A DNA stretch of 64,000 bases from Natrinema hispanicum (GTDB taxonomy: Archaea; Halobacteriota; Halobacteria; Halobacteriales; Natrialbaceae): assembly GCF_900111485.1 (NCBI RefSeq), contig NZ_FOIC01000015.1:18882-82881 (forward strand), given 5' to 3'. The notes beneath the pieces were generated by a model, which was not told the origin of the DNA, did no database searches, and saw only the letters and a program-made list of their open reading frames with translations. Each line of letters begins with the position of its first letter. Position 1 is the stretch's first letter. A program made the position numbers and the translations under genes. Of this stretch, positions 35,185 to 44,820 are shown in pieces.

Positions 35185-36540
35185 TCACCGGCCCCGTGAT
35201 CCCGACAGATCGTCGATGACAGCCTTCGCAGCCTGTCGGCCGCTCTCCATCGCACCCTGAATGGACGACCACCGCATGTAGTCACCCGCCAGATAGACTG
35301 CTCCTGCCGGATCGCGAACGTCGGGCAGCCGCTCGCGAAAGCCCGGTGGCTGGACGAACTGGGCGAACGGCACGCGCTCTGTATGGAGGGTCTCGAGCCC
35401 GTCGAACCCGTAGTCGGGATACCACGACTCGAGTGTCGACCGCGTTCGCTCGGTCAGTTCGGCGTCGCGTTCCGCCGCTCCGCGGCTCGCGCCGCTCTGC
35501 CTCGAGGGGCGATGGCCCTCGCCGCCGAGATACGTCGCACTGATGAGGGTCGTCCCGTCAGGGGCGTACGTCGGAGCGACCGCGCTATGCGGGACGACGT
35601 GGTTCGGCCCCGTTTCGGTCGCGTTCAACAGCAGCCGGCGGTCGGTCTCGAGGTCGACGCCAGGTGGCAGCGCGTAATACTGGGTGACACAGCCGCGTGC
35701 CTCCGTGGGGATCGCATCGACGCCGGTCAGCTCGCGTGCGGTCGGTGGGTCGGTCGCGACGACGACCGCGTCAGCTTCGACGGTCCCGGTATCGGTCTCG
35801 ACCCTGACGGGACCGTCCGATCCGCTCGAGTTGCCCCCGGTCGCTGTAACCGACTCGGCACTGACCCCGGTTTCGATGGTGCCGCCGACCTCGCGGACGC
35901 GGTCTGCGAGTTGGCGCGGAATTGCACCCATTCCTGCTGCAGGGACGGCAATCTCACCCGCCGCAAGGGTCCGGAACGTGTACTCGAAGACACGGCTCGA
36001 GGTCGACAGCGAGCGATCGAGGGTAATCCCGCCGTAAAACGGGGCGACGAACTCGTCGACGAACCGGGCTGAGAACCCGCGTTCATCGAGGTATGCCCGG
36101 ATCGTCTCGTCGGTGCCCTCCTCGAGTATCCGCTCCGGATCGGTTCGACGGAGGTTCCACCAGAGTCGAGCGATTCGGAGCGCGTCGCCAACGGAAACGG
36201 ATTGGTTCGACAGCGTCGCCGGGATCGTGCCGGGCTCTCGAAGCGGGTCTGCGAGCGTCGATCGGCCGTCGGGGCCTGCGATGGTGGCACCCGGCGCGAA
36301 TCGTCGTAGGCCGAGTGCCTCGAGATCGAGTTCTCGCTGCACTGCGGGATAGGCCGTAAACAGCACCTGAAAGCCGCGATCGAACCGGTAGCCGTCGCGC
36401 TCGACAGTGCGGACGCGGCCGCCGACCGTCTCGCGGCGCTCGAGCAAGGTGACGTCGACGCCGCCGCCGGCGAGGTGCCGGGCGGCGACGAGTCCAGCGA
36501 GACCGCCGCCGGCGACGAGAACGTGCGGGGGTGAAGCCAT
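35185..36540 (-). CDS. Amine-oxidase/phytoene-desaturase-like FAD protein
   Basis: A 451-residue flavoprotein. HVLVAGGGLAGLVAARHLAGGG (residues 6-27) is the dinucleotide-binding motif and LERRETVGGRVRTVERDGYRFDRGFQV follows as in protoporphyrinogen oxidase and carotenoid desaturases. The C-terminal FAD motif VYLAGDYMRWSSIQGAMESGRQAA is near residue 410. ATG 36540 is chosen because residues before it are non-family. It could act on isoprenoid or tetrapyrrole substrates; no pathway neighbours are visible. Confidence 0.82.
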   Translation of the reverse strand: MASPPHVLVAGGGLAGLVAARHLAGGGVDVTLLERRETVGGRVRTVERDGYRFDRGFQVLFTAYPAVQRELDLEALGLRRFAPGATIAGPDGRSTLADPLREPGTIPATLSNQSVSVGDALRIARLWWNLRRTDPERILEEGTDETIRAYLDERGFSARFVDEFVAPFYGGITLDRSLSTSSRVFEYTFRTLAAGEIAVPAAGMGAIPRQLADRVREVGGTIETGVSAESVTATGGNSSGSDGPVRVETDTGTVEADAVVVATDPPTARELTGVDAIPTEARGCVTQYYALPPGVDLETDRRLLLNATETGPNHVVPHSAVAPTYAPDGTTLISATYLGGEGHRPSRQSGASRGAAERDAELTERTRSTLESWYPDYGFDGLETLHTERVPFAQFVQPPGFRERLPDVRDPAGAVYLAGDYMRWSSIQGAMESGRQAAKAVIDDLSGSRGR

Positions 36541-36636
36541 ACGTACTGATTGAACGACAGTCAATAAAACCGTGGACCTAACGATGCAACGCGTGCAAAT
36601 CGAACCAGCCGAAAGCCAGCGGCGATCGTGAAACGG

Positions 36637-36771
36637 TTAGTGATCTGTTATGATTCTAAGCGCAGCCCCAACGAGAATCACGATTGCGCCGAGGATCGTC
36701 GCCACGGGTGGAATCGGGACGAACAGCAATCCAACACCGACGACGAGCACAATTGTCGAAGTTCTGATCAT
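36637..36771 (-). CDS. Short two-helix membrane protein, 44 residues
   Basis: A small ORF in what otherwise looks like a 400-bp gap. It reads MIRTSTIVLVVGVGLLFVPI, then PPVATILGAIVILVGAALRI and a short ITDH end: two hydrophobic helices joined by a PIPP turn, ending in a charged tail and TAA. The FxPIPP-turn-hydrophobic pattern is one I recall from other small haloarchaeal proteins. Function unknown; it is the kind of gene that automatic annotation misses. Confidence 0.6.
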   Translation of the reverse strand: MIRTSTIVLVVGVGLLFVPIPPVATILGAIVILVGAALRIITDH

Positions 36772-36836
36772 GTGGACACGACGGCCCGACGACAGGAAGA
36801 CTCACGGCAGGCATTGACAACGAGATCGGAACGAGA

Positions 36837-36868
36837 GACAGGACAGGGCAGGACAGGGCAGGGCAGGA
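36837..36868. repeat. Short G-rich tandem repeat
   Basis: GACAG/GGCAG units repeat here (10-bp word GGACAGGGCA twice, then a partial copy). The site lies in the intergenic DNA before the lactonase-like gene, between about 36772 and 36938, where nothing else is recognisable. Confidence 0.4.
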
Positions 36869-36938
36869 TCGCTCCGAGGAGCCGGCCGCGCCGATATCGA
36901 GTCCGCACCCATAAGCGCATCCCACTCATGATGTGGAT

Positions 36939-37733
36939 ATGGTCGACGCAACACTCACACCGATCGATCGCGGGACGATCACCGCCGACGTCAACAACAT
37001 TATCGAGGGAGCCGTCCTCGGAACTGCCGCCGAGCCAAATCCCGAGACGGTCATGGAGGACGCGCCGGTCTACAACGTCGTCATCGACCACCCCGAGGCG
37101 ACGATCCTCTGGGATACCGGTTCCCATCCCGACGCCGCAGACGGCCACTGGCCCGCCGACCTCTATGCGGCCTTTGAACACACCGGCCTCCGGCCGCTCG
37201 AGGACGATTTGGCCGACGCCGGCTACGCAGTCGCTGACATCGACATGGTGATCCAGACGCATCTGCACCTCGACCACGCCGGCGGCCTCTACGCGTTCGA
37301 GGACACCGATACGCCGATCGTCGTCCACGAAGCGGAGCTGAAATACGCCTACTACAGCGCCAAAACCGACGCGGGCGACGTGGCCTACCTCGCCGGCGAC
37401 TTCGATCGTGAGTTGAACTGGGAGCCCGTCCACGGCGACCGTCGACAACTGTTCGACGGCCTCGAGCTCATCCACTTGCCCGGCCACACGCCCGGCCTTC
37501 TCGGCGTGGTGCTCGAACTCGACGACGCCGGCACGGTGATCCTCGCGGGCGATCAGGCCTACTCTCGAGTGAACTACGAGCAGGAACACCCCATGGGTGG
37601 CGGCCTACTCTGGAGCAACCGCGACTGGCACGAGAGCCTCCGGACGCTCAAGGACCTCGAGCGCCGCCATGACGCGCGGGTGTGCTGTGGGCACGCCACG
37701 GAGGATCTCGAGGCGCTGCAAGACGGTCTGTAG
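36939..37733 (+). CDS. Metallo-beta-lactamase-fold hydrolase, AHL-lactonase-like
   Basis: A 264-residue di-metal hydrolase. The key motif THLHLDHAGGLY (HxHxDH) is near residue 107, the next ligand is in HLPGHTPGLLGV, the bridging Asp in ILAGDQAYS, and the last His in CCGHATEDLEAL. The layout resembles N-acyl-homoserine lactonases, though most archaeal members have other ester or lactone substrates. ATG 36939 is chosen; a GTG at 36933 would add two residues. Standing alone. Confidence 0.82.
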   Translation: MVDATLTPIDRGTITADVNNIIEGAVLGTAAEPNPETVMEDAPVYNVVIDHPEATILWDTGSHPDAADGHWPADLYAAFEHTGLRPLEDDLADAGYAVADIDMVIQTHLHLDHAGGLYAFEDTDTPIVVHEAELKYAYYSAKTDAGDVAYLAGDFDRELNWEPVHGDRRQLFDGLELIHLPGHTPGLLGVVLELDDAGTVILAGDQAYSRVNYEQEHPMGGGLLWSNRDWHESLRTLKDLERRHDARVCCGHATEDLEALQDGL

Positions 37734-37860
37734 AGTGGCTTACACGGACTCGTTCCATTCTGTCTGTATCTTGTCGCACGGACGTATCCCACGCCTGTCG
37801 CCGACGGCGACGGTCGGTCGCGTCAGATCGGTATGGAGCTCATGTCGTCTGGCAGTACAG

Positions 37861-37867
37861 TTTATTA
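37861..37867 (+). promoter_or_regulatory. TATA box for the small membrane protein at 37891
   Basis: TTTATTA is centred 27 nt before ATG 37891. This fixes the short start and argues against longer in-frame readings through the upstream gap. Confidence 0.5.
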
Positions 37868-37890
37868 CCAGCGATCCTCACGTTAGTCGT

Positions 37891-38175
37891 ATGGGTCTGT
37901 TTACTGGGCTGCTGAACGTTCTGTCAGCGGGTATCGTCGTTGTCTTCGTCGGCCGTGCAGTCCTGAAACTCCTCGAGAATCCCGACCAGCCCCATCACAA
38001 ACTGGTGTCAGCGAAAGAGCGCCATGCTACGACGATCGTCGGGATCCCGCTTACGCTCGTCGGCCTCTCGACGATGGTCAGTGGCCCGCTTGCAGTCCCG
38101 TATAATGCGCTACTGATACTGCTCCCAGGAATCGTCCTTCTCGTCTATCCGGACTTCAGCCCATCCGGTGTCTAA
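37891..38175 (+). CDS. Small membrane protein, 94 residues
   Basis: Begins MGLFTGLLNVLSAGIVVVFVG, then a charged loop with NPDQPHHKLVSAKERHATT, then two more hydrophobic segments (IVGIPLTLVGLSTMVSG and ALLILLPGIVLLVYPDF): three likely helices. No family name recognised with confidence. Preceded by an intergenic stretch with a GTCGCC-GAC-GGCGAC hairpin. Confidence 0.65.
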   Translation: MGLFTGLLNVLSAGIVVVFVGRAVLKLLENPDQPHHKLVSAKERHATTIVGIPLTLVGLSTMVSGPLAVPYNALLILLPGIVLLVYPDFSPSGV

Positions 38176-38239
38176 CACTGGCTGCGACAAAACCGCTCGA
38201 GAAACTGTACAACCGTCTCAGTAGGAACTAGATTCGGAC

Positions 38240-39736
38240 CTAGCCCTCGAGTTCGGCCCGCAAGAGCTGGTTGACGTCACCTGGGTCGGCGCTGCCACCG
38301 GTCTTTTGCATGACCTGACCCACGAGGAAGTTGATCGCGCCGTCGTCGCCCGACTCGTAGTCGTCGACGGCGTCCGGGTTCTCGTCGATGGCTTCGACGA
38401 CGGCCTTCTGGACCTCGTCTTCGCCGGTCTTGCCTAAGCCTTCCTCAGCAACGACCTCGTCCGGCGTACGGCCGTCATCGAGCATCGACCGCAGGACGGT
38501 CTCGCGGGCGTTTTTCGCCGTGATCTCGTCCTCGGCGACGAGTTCGACCAGTCGGGTGACTTCCTCGAGTCTGTCCTCGATCTCGGTGATCTCGATGTCG
38601 CGGTAGTTGAGTTCGCCAAGCAGGTTGTCCGCAACCCACGTGGCGGCGAGGTCGGGATCGAACTCGCCGGCGACGTTCTCATAGAAGTCTGCGACCTGTT
38701 TCGTCGAGGTGAGCTTCGAGGCGGCCTCCTCGTTCAGGCCGTACTCTTCTTGGAACCGCTCGCGGCGGGCCGAGGGGAGTTCCGGAATCGCGATCTCGTC
38801 TTTCCAGCCGGAGACGCGCAGCGGCGGCAGGTCGGCCTCCTCGAAGTAGCGGTAGTCTTTCTCTTCTTCTTTCGAGCGCATCGAGACCGTGATGCCCCGA
38901 CTCTCGTCCCAGTGGCGGGTTTCCTGTTCGACCGCGCGGCCGCGCTGGATGGCGTTTTTCTGGCGCGTCTCCTCGTATGCCAGCGCCTTCTCTGCGCCCT
39001 TGTGACTCGAGATGTTCTTGACCTCCGTCCGGTTGGCTGCCGCGAGTGCTTCCTCGCCGATCTCGTCGACGCCGTCGCCGTCGATTTCGTCCTCGGGAAT
39101 GATCGAGAGGTTGGCGTCGATCCGCAGGCTGCCGTCGCGCTCGGCATCGAAGACGCCCAGGTACTCGAGCACTTCCTCGAGTTCCGCGAGGAAGGCTCGC
39201 ACTTCGCTTGGGCTGCGGAAGTCGGGGGCCGTGACGATCTCCATCAGCGGCGTGCCCGCACGGTTGTAGTCGACTAAGGTGTACTCGGCCGAGTCGATGC
39301 CGCCACCGCCGCCGACGTGCTGGAGGCTGCCCGGGTCCTCCTCTAGGTGAGCGCGCTCGATCGTGATGGTACGGCGCTGGCCCTCGACGGCAACCTCGAG
39401 TTCGCCGTCAGCACAGATCGGCTCGTCGTACTGGGTGATCTGGAAGTTCTTGGGCAGGTCGGGATAGTAGTAGTTCTTCCGGTGGAAACGGGTCTCCTCG
39501 GGGATGTCGGCGTCGATCGCCTTCCCGATTTTGACGGCGGCCTCGACGGCAGCCTCGTTTAACACCGGTAGCGCCCCCGGCAGGCCAAGACAGACCGGGC
39601 AGACGTTCTCGTTGGGGTCGTCGGTCTGGTTGGTCGAACAGCCACAGAAGATCTTCGTATCGGTTTCCAGCTGAACGTGAACCTCGAGCCCGATAACGGT
39701 CACGAGGTCGCCCTGCTGGACGGTCTGGGCAGTCAT
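38240..39736 (-). CDS. gatB: Asp/Glu-tRNA amidotransferase subunit B
   Basis: A 498-residue subunit of the GatCAB amidotransferase that converts misacylated Asp-tRNA(Asn) and/or Glu-tRNA(Gln). GLEVHVQLETDTKIFCGC opens the catalytic cradle with CPVCLGLPGALPVLN; FHRKNYYYPDLPKNFQITQYD follows. The C-terminal YqeY-like tail domain (TAKNARETVLRSMLDDGRTP) binds tRNA. ATG 39736 starts at MTAQTVQQGD; the longer start is not family-like. gatA and gatC are not adjacent, as is usual in haloarchaea. Confidence 0.95.
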   Translation of the reverse strand: MTAQTVQQGDLVTVIGLEVHVQLETDTKIFCGCSTNQTDDPNENVCPVCLGLPGALPVLNEAAVEAAVKIGKAIDADIPEETRFHRKNYYYPDLPKNFQITQYDEPICADGELEVAVEGQRRTITIERAHLEEDPGSLQHVGGGGGIDSAEYTLVDYNRAGTPLMEIVTAPDFRSPSEVRAFLAELEEVLEYLGVFDAERDGSLRIDANLSIIPEDEIDGDGVDEIGEEALAAANRTEVKNISSHKGAEKALAYEETRQKNAIQRGRAVEQETRHWDESRGITVSMRSKEEEKDYRYFEEADLPPLRVSGWKDEIAIPELPSARRERFQEEYGLNEEAASKLTSTKQVADFYENVAGEFDPDLAATWVADNLLGELNYRDIEITEIEDRLEEVTRLVELVAEDEITAKNARETVLRSMLDDGRTPDEVVAEEGLGKTGEDEVQKAVVEAIDENPDAVDDYESGDDGAINFLVGQVMQKTGGSADPGDVNQLLRAELEG

Positions 39737-39930
39737 TGGACATCGATTCGGCCCCACAGGGGTAAAACGTAACGGGACGAAGTCGTCGCACTCGGCTGTG
39801 ACGTCTTCGAGTACCCCGGTCGGTTGTCTGCCCGCGTGTTCGGGACCGATCGGTCGTCGGAGGACCGTATATAAGATAGCTTATATTCGTCTGACGTACG
39901 TTTATGTGGCCGGACGGCCCCCTAGCAGAT

Positions 39931-40230
39931 ATGTCGAACAACCGTGTCGAGCAGCTCGAATCGACGGTTTCGGAACTCGAGTCGACGGTAACGGGCCTGA
40001 CGGAGGAATTGATCGAGGCGAAAGAGCGGATCCGTGTTCTCGAGGCCGAACTCGATGCCGACACGCCGACGCGCGTTCCTGAGCGACGGGCGGAGCCAGC
40101 CGATGGGGACGAGACTCCCGAAGCCGAACCCGACGACGTCGCCGAAGCGGCGGCCGATGCCGAAGATGAGGCGGACACGAGCAGTGACGAAACGGAAGAC
40201 TCAGGTAGCGACGACATTATCGTAGCATAA
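39931..40230 (+). CDS. Small coiled-coil acidic protein upstream of smc (DUF7518-like)
   Basis: A 99-residue protein. Residues 1-45 are a heptad coiled coil (SNNRVEQLESTVSELESTVT, then LTEELIEAKERIRVLEAEL). The rest is an Asp/Glu/Pro/Ala-rich disordered tail ending SDDIIVA. Resembles the small haloarchaeal DUF7518 family found beside smc. It precedes smc by 89 nt on the same strand and might act with the SMC complex; this is inference from position. Confidence 0.65.
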   Translation: MSNNRVEQLESTVSELESTVTGLTEELIEAKERIRVLEAELDADTPTRVPERRAEPADGDETPEAEPDDVAEAAADAEDEADTSSDETEDSGSDDIIVA

Positions 40231-40319
40231 CTGCAGGCGACGCCGTGGGGCGGGGAACGGAGCCGTAAGGAGTACCCACGACTGACGGCGTTCGACGACA
40301 CGGAGGCCGCGCAAGGAGA

Positions 40320-43300
40320 ATGTATATCAAGGCGATCATCCTCGACGATTTCAAGAGTTTTGGGAGGAAAACCAAGATCCCGTTTTACGAGGATTTCACG
40401 GTGGTGACAGGCCCAAATGGCTCTGGAAAGTCGAACATCATCGACGCCGTCCTCTTTGCGCTCGGACTCGCCCGAACCCGTGGGATCCGCGCCGAGAAGC
40501 TGACCGACCTGATTTACAACCCCGGTCACGAGGACGGGAACACGTCCAGTGGCCCCCGCGAGGCCACCGTCGAGGTCGTCCTCGACAACTCCGATGGCAC
40601 CTTAGCGCGCTCGCAGGTCGTCAATGCTGCGGGAAGCGAAGATGTCGGCGACGTCGACGAGATCCGCATCCGACGGCGCGTCAAAGAGACCGAGGACAAC
40701 TACTACTCCTACTACTATCTCAACGATCGCTCGGTCAACCTCTCGGACATCCAAGACCTACTGGCCCAGGCCGGCATCACCCCGGAGGGGTACAACGTCG
40801 TCATGCAGGGCGACGTCACCGAGATCATCAACATGACGCCCCACGCCCGCCGGGAGATCATCGACGAGATCGCGGGCGTCGCGGAGTTCGACGCGAAAAA
40901 GGAAGACGCCTTCGGCGAACTCGAGACGGTCCAGGAACGGATCGATGAGGCAACACTCCGCATCGAGGAGAAACGCGATCGGCTCGAGCAGCTCGCGGAC
41001 GAACGCCGGGAAGCCATGCGCTACCGTCGGCTCCGCCGGGAAAAAGAGGAGTACGAGGGCTACAAGAAAGCCAGCGAACTCGAGGAGAAACGCGACGAAC
41101 TCGCGTCGGTCGAAGCCGAGGTCGACGACCTCGCAGACGAACGCCGCGAACTGCAGCGGGAACTCGACGAACGCGAAGGCAAAGTCGTCCGCTTAGCCGA
41201 AGACCTCGAGGATCTTAATGCCGAAATCGAGCGCAAAGGCGAAGACGAACAGCTTCGGATCAAAAGCGAGATCGAAGAGCTCAAAGGCGAAATCTCACGC
41301 TTCGAGGACAAGATCGAAGCCAGCGAGGAGGCGATCGAAGACGCCGAATCGACGCGTCGCGAGGCGTTCGTCCAGATCGACCGCAAACAGGAGACGATCG
41401 ACGATCTCGAGGCCGAGATCCGCGAGCAGAAACTCGAGAAAGCCTCCATAAAGAGCGAAATCCAGGAACGCGAAGCCGAACGCGACGAGCTCGAGGCCGA
41501 GATCGAAGCCGTCGACACCGAGTTCGACGAACTCAAGGCCGAACTCGCCGAGCGCAAGGACGACCTCGAGGCAGCCAAAACCGAGAAAAACGACCTACAG
41601 CGCGAGCAGGATCGCTTACTCGACGAGGCCCGGCGACGCTCGAACGCCATCAGCGAGAAAGAGGACGCGATCGAGGCCAAACGCGAGTCGATCCCCGAGA
41701 TCGAAAGCGAGCGAAGTGACCTCGAGCGAGAACTCGAGAAGGCCGAGCGCAACCGGGAAAACATCGCCGAGGTCGTCGAGGACCTCAAAGGCGAGAAACG
41801 CCGGCTCCAGTCGGATCTCGACGACATCGACGACGATCTGCAGGCCAAACAACAGGAGTACGCAGAACTCGAGGCCAACGCCGGCCAGAGCGGCGACTCC
41901 TCGTTTGGCCGTGCGGTGACGATGATCCTCAATTCGGGGATCAACGGGGTACACGGCGTGGTCGCCCAACTGGGGACGGTTCCCGGCGAGTATGCGACCG
42001 CCTGCGAAACCGCCGCCGGCGGTCGACTGGCGAACGTCGTCGTCGACGACGACGTCGTCGGCCAGCAGTGTATCGAACACCTCAAGTCGCGCAACGCGGG
42101 CCGGGCAACCTTCCTGCCGCTGACGGATATGAGCCAGCGCCGGCTACCGTCGGCACCGAGCGATCCGGGCGTCGTCGACTTCGCGTACAACCTTGTCGAC
42201 TTCGACAGCGAATACGCGGGCGTCTTCTCCTATGTTCTCGGGGATACGCTGGTCGTCGAGGACATCGAGACCGCCCGCTCGTACATGGGTGACTACCGGA
42301 TGGTCACCCTCGACGGCGATCTGGTCGAAAAGAGCGGCGCGATGACCGGCGGCTCCGGCGGCGGCTCCCGGTACTCGTTTACCGGCGGTGGCGAGGGCCA
42401 ACTCGAGCGCGTCGCCAAACAGATCACGGAACTCCAAGACGAGCGCGACTCCCTCCGCGAGGAACTACGCGGCGTCGAAGGGCGGCTCGACGACGCTCGC
42501 GATCGCAAGAGCGACGCAGCCGACGAAGTCCGCTCGATCGAAGCCGAACTCGAGGGACTCGACAAAAAGCGTGAGCGCATCGAGACGGAAATCGAGGACC
42601 TCGAGTCCGACCTCGAAGAGCTTCGTGAGGAACGTGAGTCCGTCGACGAGCGGATGAACGAGATCGCCGACGAGATCGAGGCGAAGACGGCAACGGTCGA
42701 GGATCTCGAGGCCGAGATCGACGAGCTCGAGACCGAACTCGCCGATTCGAAGATTCCCGAGTTGACCGATCAGATCGACGCACTCGAGGCCGAGATCGAC
42801 GAGCGAGAAAACCGCATTCAGGATCTCGACAGCGAGCTCAACGAACTCTCCCTCGAAAAGGAGTACGCTGCGGACGCTATCGAGGACCTCCACGACGACA
42901 TCGAGGCCGCGCAAAATCGCAAGGCAGAGCACGAAGATCGGATCGAGGAGTACGAGACCCAAATCGACGCAAAACGCGACGAACTCGCGGAAAAGCGCGA
43001 GGCCGTCGAGGAGTTAGAAGAGGAACTGACCGAACTGAAGGCCGAACGCAGCGAACTCAGGGAGGAACTCTCGGACGCGAAGACGAAACGCGACCAGCAG
43101 CAAGACCGGGTCAACGCCGTCGAAAGCAAACTCGAGGACGCTCGCGAACGCGTAAGCGACCTCGAGTGGGAGATCGAATCGCTCGAGTCGGAGGTCGGTG
43201 ACTACGATCCCGAGACCGTCCCCGATCACGACACCGTCATCGAAATGATCGACCTGCTGAGTGCGGACATGGGGGCGATGGAGCCGGTCAACATGCTCGC

Positions 43301-43892
43301 GATCGACGAATACGACGAGGTTCGCGAGGATCTCGATGAACTCGAGGACGGCAAGGCGACGTTGGTCGAGGAAGCGGAGGGCATCCGTGACCGGATCGAG
43401 CAGTACGAAACCCAGAAGAAACAGACGTTCATGGACGCCTACGACGCGATCGCTGCCCACTTCACGGAGATCTTCGAGAAGCTTTCGGAGGGAACGGGGA
43501 CGTTACACCTCGAGAACGAGGACGACCCGTTCGACGGCGGCCTGACGATGAAAGCCCAACCGGGCGACAAGCCAATCCAGCGACTGGACGCGATGTCCGG
43601 CGGAGAAAAGTCATTGACAGCGCTTGCCTTTATTTTCGCGATCCAACGGCACAACCCAGCCCCGTTCTACGCCTTAGACGAGGTCGACGCGTTCCTCGAC
43701 GCCGTCAACGCCGAGCGGATCGGCGAGATGGTCGACGAACTCTCCGAGAAGGCCCAGTTCGTCGTCGTCTCCCACCGGTCGGCCATGCTCGATCGCTCCG
43801 AGCGGGCGATTGGCGTGACGATGCAACAGGACAACGTCAGCGCGGTGACCGGCATCGACCTGAGCAGCGGCGAGGTGCCGGCCGATGACTGA
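40320..43892 (+). CDS. smc: Chromosome segregation ATPase SMC
   Basis: A 1190-residue condensin core protein that forms a V-shaped dimer and organises DNA. Walker A GPNGSGKSNIIDAVLFALG begins near residue 31, a long coiled coil runs about 165-510, the hinge is about 520-680 (INGVHGVVAQLGTVPGEYATA; Gly-rich MTGGSGGGSRYSF at its end), a second coiled coil about 690-1010, and the C-terminal ATPase head has signature AMSGGEKSLTALAFIFA and Walker B PFYALDEVDAFLDAV. The start is fixed by MYIKAIILDDFKSFGRKTKI; GGAG sits directly before it. Overlaps scpA by 8 nt. Confidence 0.96.
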   Translation: MYIKAIILDDFKSFGRKTKIPFYEDFTVVTGPNGSGKSNIIDAVLFALGLARTRGIRAEKLTDLIYNPGHEDGNTSSGPREATVEVVLDNSDGTLARSQVVNAAGSEDVGDVDEIRIRRRVKETEDNYYSYYYLNDRSVNLSDIQDLLAQAGITPEGYNVVMQGDVTEIINMTPHARREIIDEIAGVAEFDAKKEDAFGELETVQERIDEATLRIEEKRDRLEQLADERREAMRYRRLRREKEEYEGYKKASELEEKRDELASVEAEVDDLADERRELQRELDEREGKVVRLAEDLEDLNAEIERKGEDEQLRIKSEIEELKGEISRFEDKIEASEEAIEDAESTRREAFVQIDRKQETIDDLEAEIREQKLEKASIKSEIQEREAERDELEAEIEAVDTEFDELKAELAERKDDLEAAKTEKNDLQREQDRLLDEARRRSNAISEKEDAIEAKRESIPEIESERSDLERELEKAERNRENIAEVVEDLKGEKRRLQSDLDDIDDDLQAKQQEYAELEANAGQSGDSSFGRAVTMILNSGINGVHGVVAQLGTVPGEYATACETAAGGRLANVVVDDDVVGQQCIEHLKSRNAGRATFLPLTDMSQRRLPSAPSDPGVVDFAYNLVDFDSEYAGVFSYVLGDTLVVEDIETARSYMGDYRMVTLDGDLVEKSGAMTGGSGGGSRYSFTGGGEGQLERVAKQITELQDERDSLREELRGVEGRLDDARDRKSDAADEVRSIEAELEGLDKKRERIETEIEDLESDLEELREERESVDERMNEIADEIEAKTATVEDLEAEIDELETELADSKIPELTDQIDALEAEIDERENRIQDLDSELNELSLEKEYAADAIEDLHDDIEAAQNRKAEHEDRIEEYETQIDAKRDELAEKREAVEELEEELTELKAERSELREELSDAKTKRDQQQDRVNAVESKLEDARERVSDLEWEIESLESEVGDYDPETVPDHDTVIEMIDLLSADMGAMEPVNMLAIDEYDEVREDLDELEDGKATLVEEAEGIRDRIEQYETQKKQTFMDAYDAIAAHFTEIFEKLSEGTGTLHLENEDDPFDGGLTMKAQPGDKPIQRLDAMSGGEKSLTALAFIFAIQRHNPAPFYALDEVDAFLDAVNAERIGEMVDELSEKAQFVVVSHRSAMLDRSERAIGVTMQQDNVSAVTGIDLSSGEVPADD

Positions 43893-44820
43893 CGATGAGA
43901 TTCCGCTGAACATCACGGGCCACGAGGATCGCGACCGGCCCGACGAGACCGACGGCATCCTCGAGTTCACCGACACCGAGTCGACGGACTCCGACGATGA
44001 CGAGGCGACCGTCGAACCGGTCGAACTGCTCGTCCAACTTGCCGAAGACGGCGAGATCGACCCCTGGGACATCGACGTCGTCCGGGTCACCGACAAGTTC
44101 CTCGAGGCGATCGACGACGTCGACTTGCGAACGTCCGGGCGGGCGCTGTTCTACGCGAGCGTCCTCTTGCGGATGAAAAGCGACGAGCTGTTCGCGGCCG
44201 ACGACCCCGACGAGGAGGAACTCCCGCCGTGGGAAGCGCCGTTCGCCGACGACAGGCCGGCGGACGCTGCGCACGACGACGACGGTCAGGACTACCCACC
44301 GGGATTCGATCCTGTCGAGAACCTCGAGGACGAGATGGAACGCCGCCTCGAGCGCAAGCACGCCCGCGGCAAACCGGAGACGCTGGACGAACTCGTTCGC
44401 GAGCTCAGAACGGCCGAGCGCGACAGCTGGTGGAAGGAATCCCGCAGTTACGATACGAGCGACTCACCCAGCGGCTACGATCGCGGCGTCCAGGAGTTGA
44501 ACTACCACTCGGGCGATGACTTCCGAGTCGACGACGAGCCGACCAGCGACGACGTCACCCACACGACCCACGAGGAGGACATCGAAGCGGTCATCGACGA
44601 CGTCGAGGCCGAACTCGAGACCCACTACGAACGGGGCCGCGACGAGGTGCTGTACGGCGAGATCGATACGGTCGGTGGCTCGCGCGTGATGACGTATCTC
44701 GCGTTGCTCTTTCTGGCCCATCGGGGCCGCGTAACCCTCGAGCAGGACGATCTGTTCGGCGACCTGTGGGTGAAGGAGGCGACGGTGGAGTCGGACGCGA
44801 GCGAAGCGATCGCTGACTAA
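43885..44820 (+). CDS. scpA: Segregation and condensation protein ScpA
   Basis: A 311-residue kleisin that bridges the SMC heads. The N-terminal segment has VELLVQLAEDGEIDPWDIDVVRVTDKFLEAI and ALFYASVLLRMKSDELF. A very acidic middle (residues 110-150) is followed by a C-terminal winged helix (SRVMTYLALLFLAHRGRVTLEQDDLFGDLWV). The 8-nt overlap with smc shows an operon. No ScpB gene follows; instead a type A palindrome begins at its stop codon. Confidence 0.93.
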   Translation: MTDDEIPLNITGHEDRDRPDETDGILEFTDTESTDSDDDEATVEPVELLVQLAEDGEIDPWDIDVVRVTDKFLEAIDDVDLRTSGRALFYASVLLRMKSDELFAADDPDEEELPPWEAPFADDRPADAAHDDDGQDYPPGFDPVENLEDEMERRLERKHARGKPETLDELVRELRTAERDSWWKESRSYDTSDSPSGYDRGVQELNYHSGDDFRVDDEPTSDDVTHTTHEEDIEAVIDDVEAELETHYERGRDEVLYGEIDTVGGSRVMTYLALLFLAHRGRVTLEQDDLFGDLWVKEATVESDASEAIAD

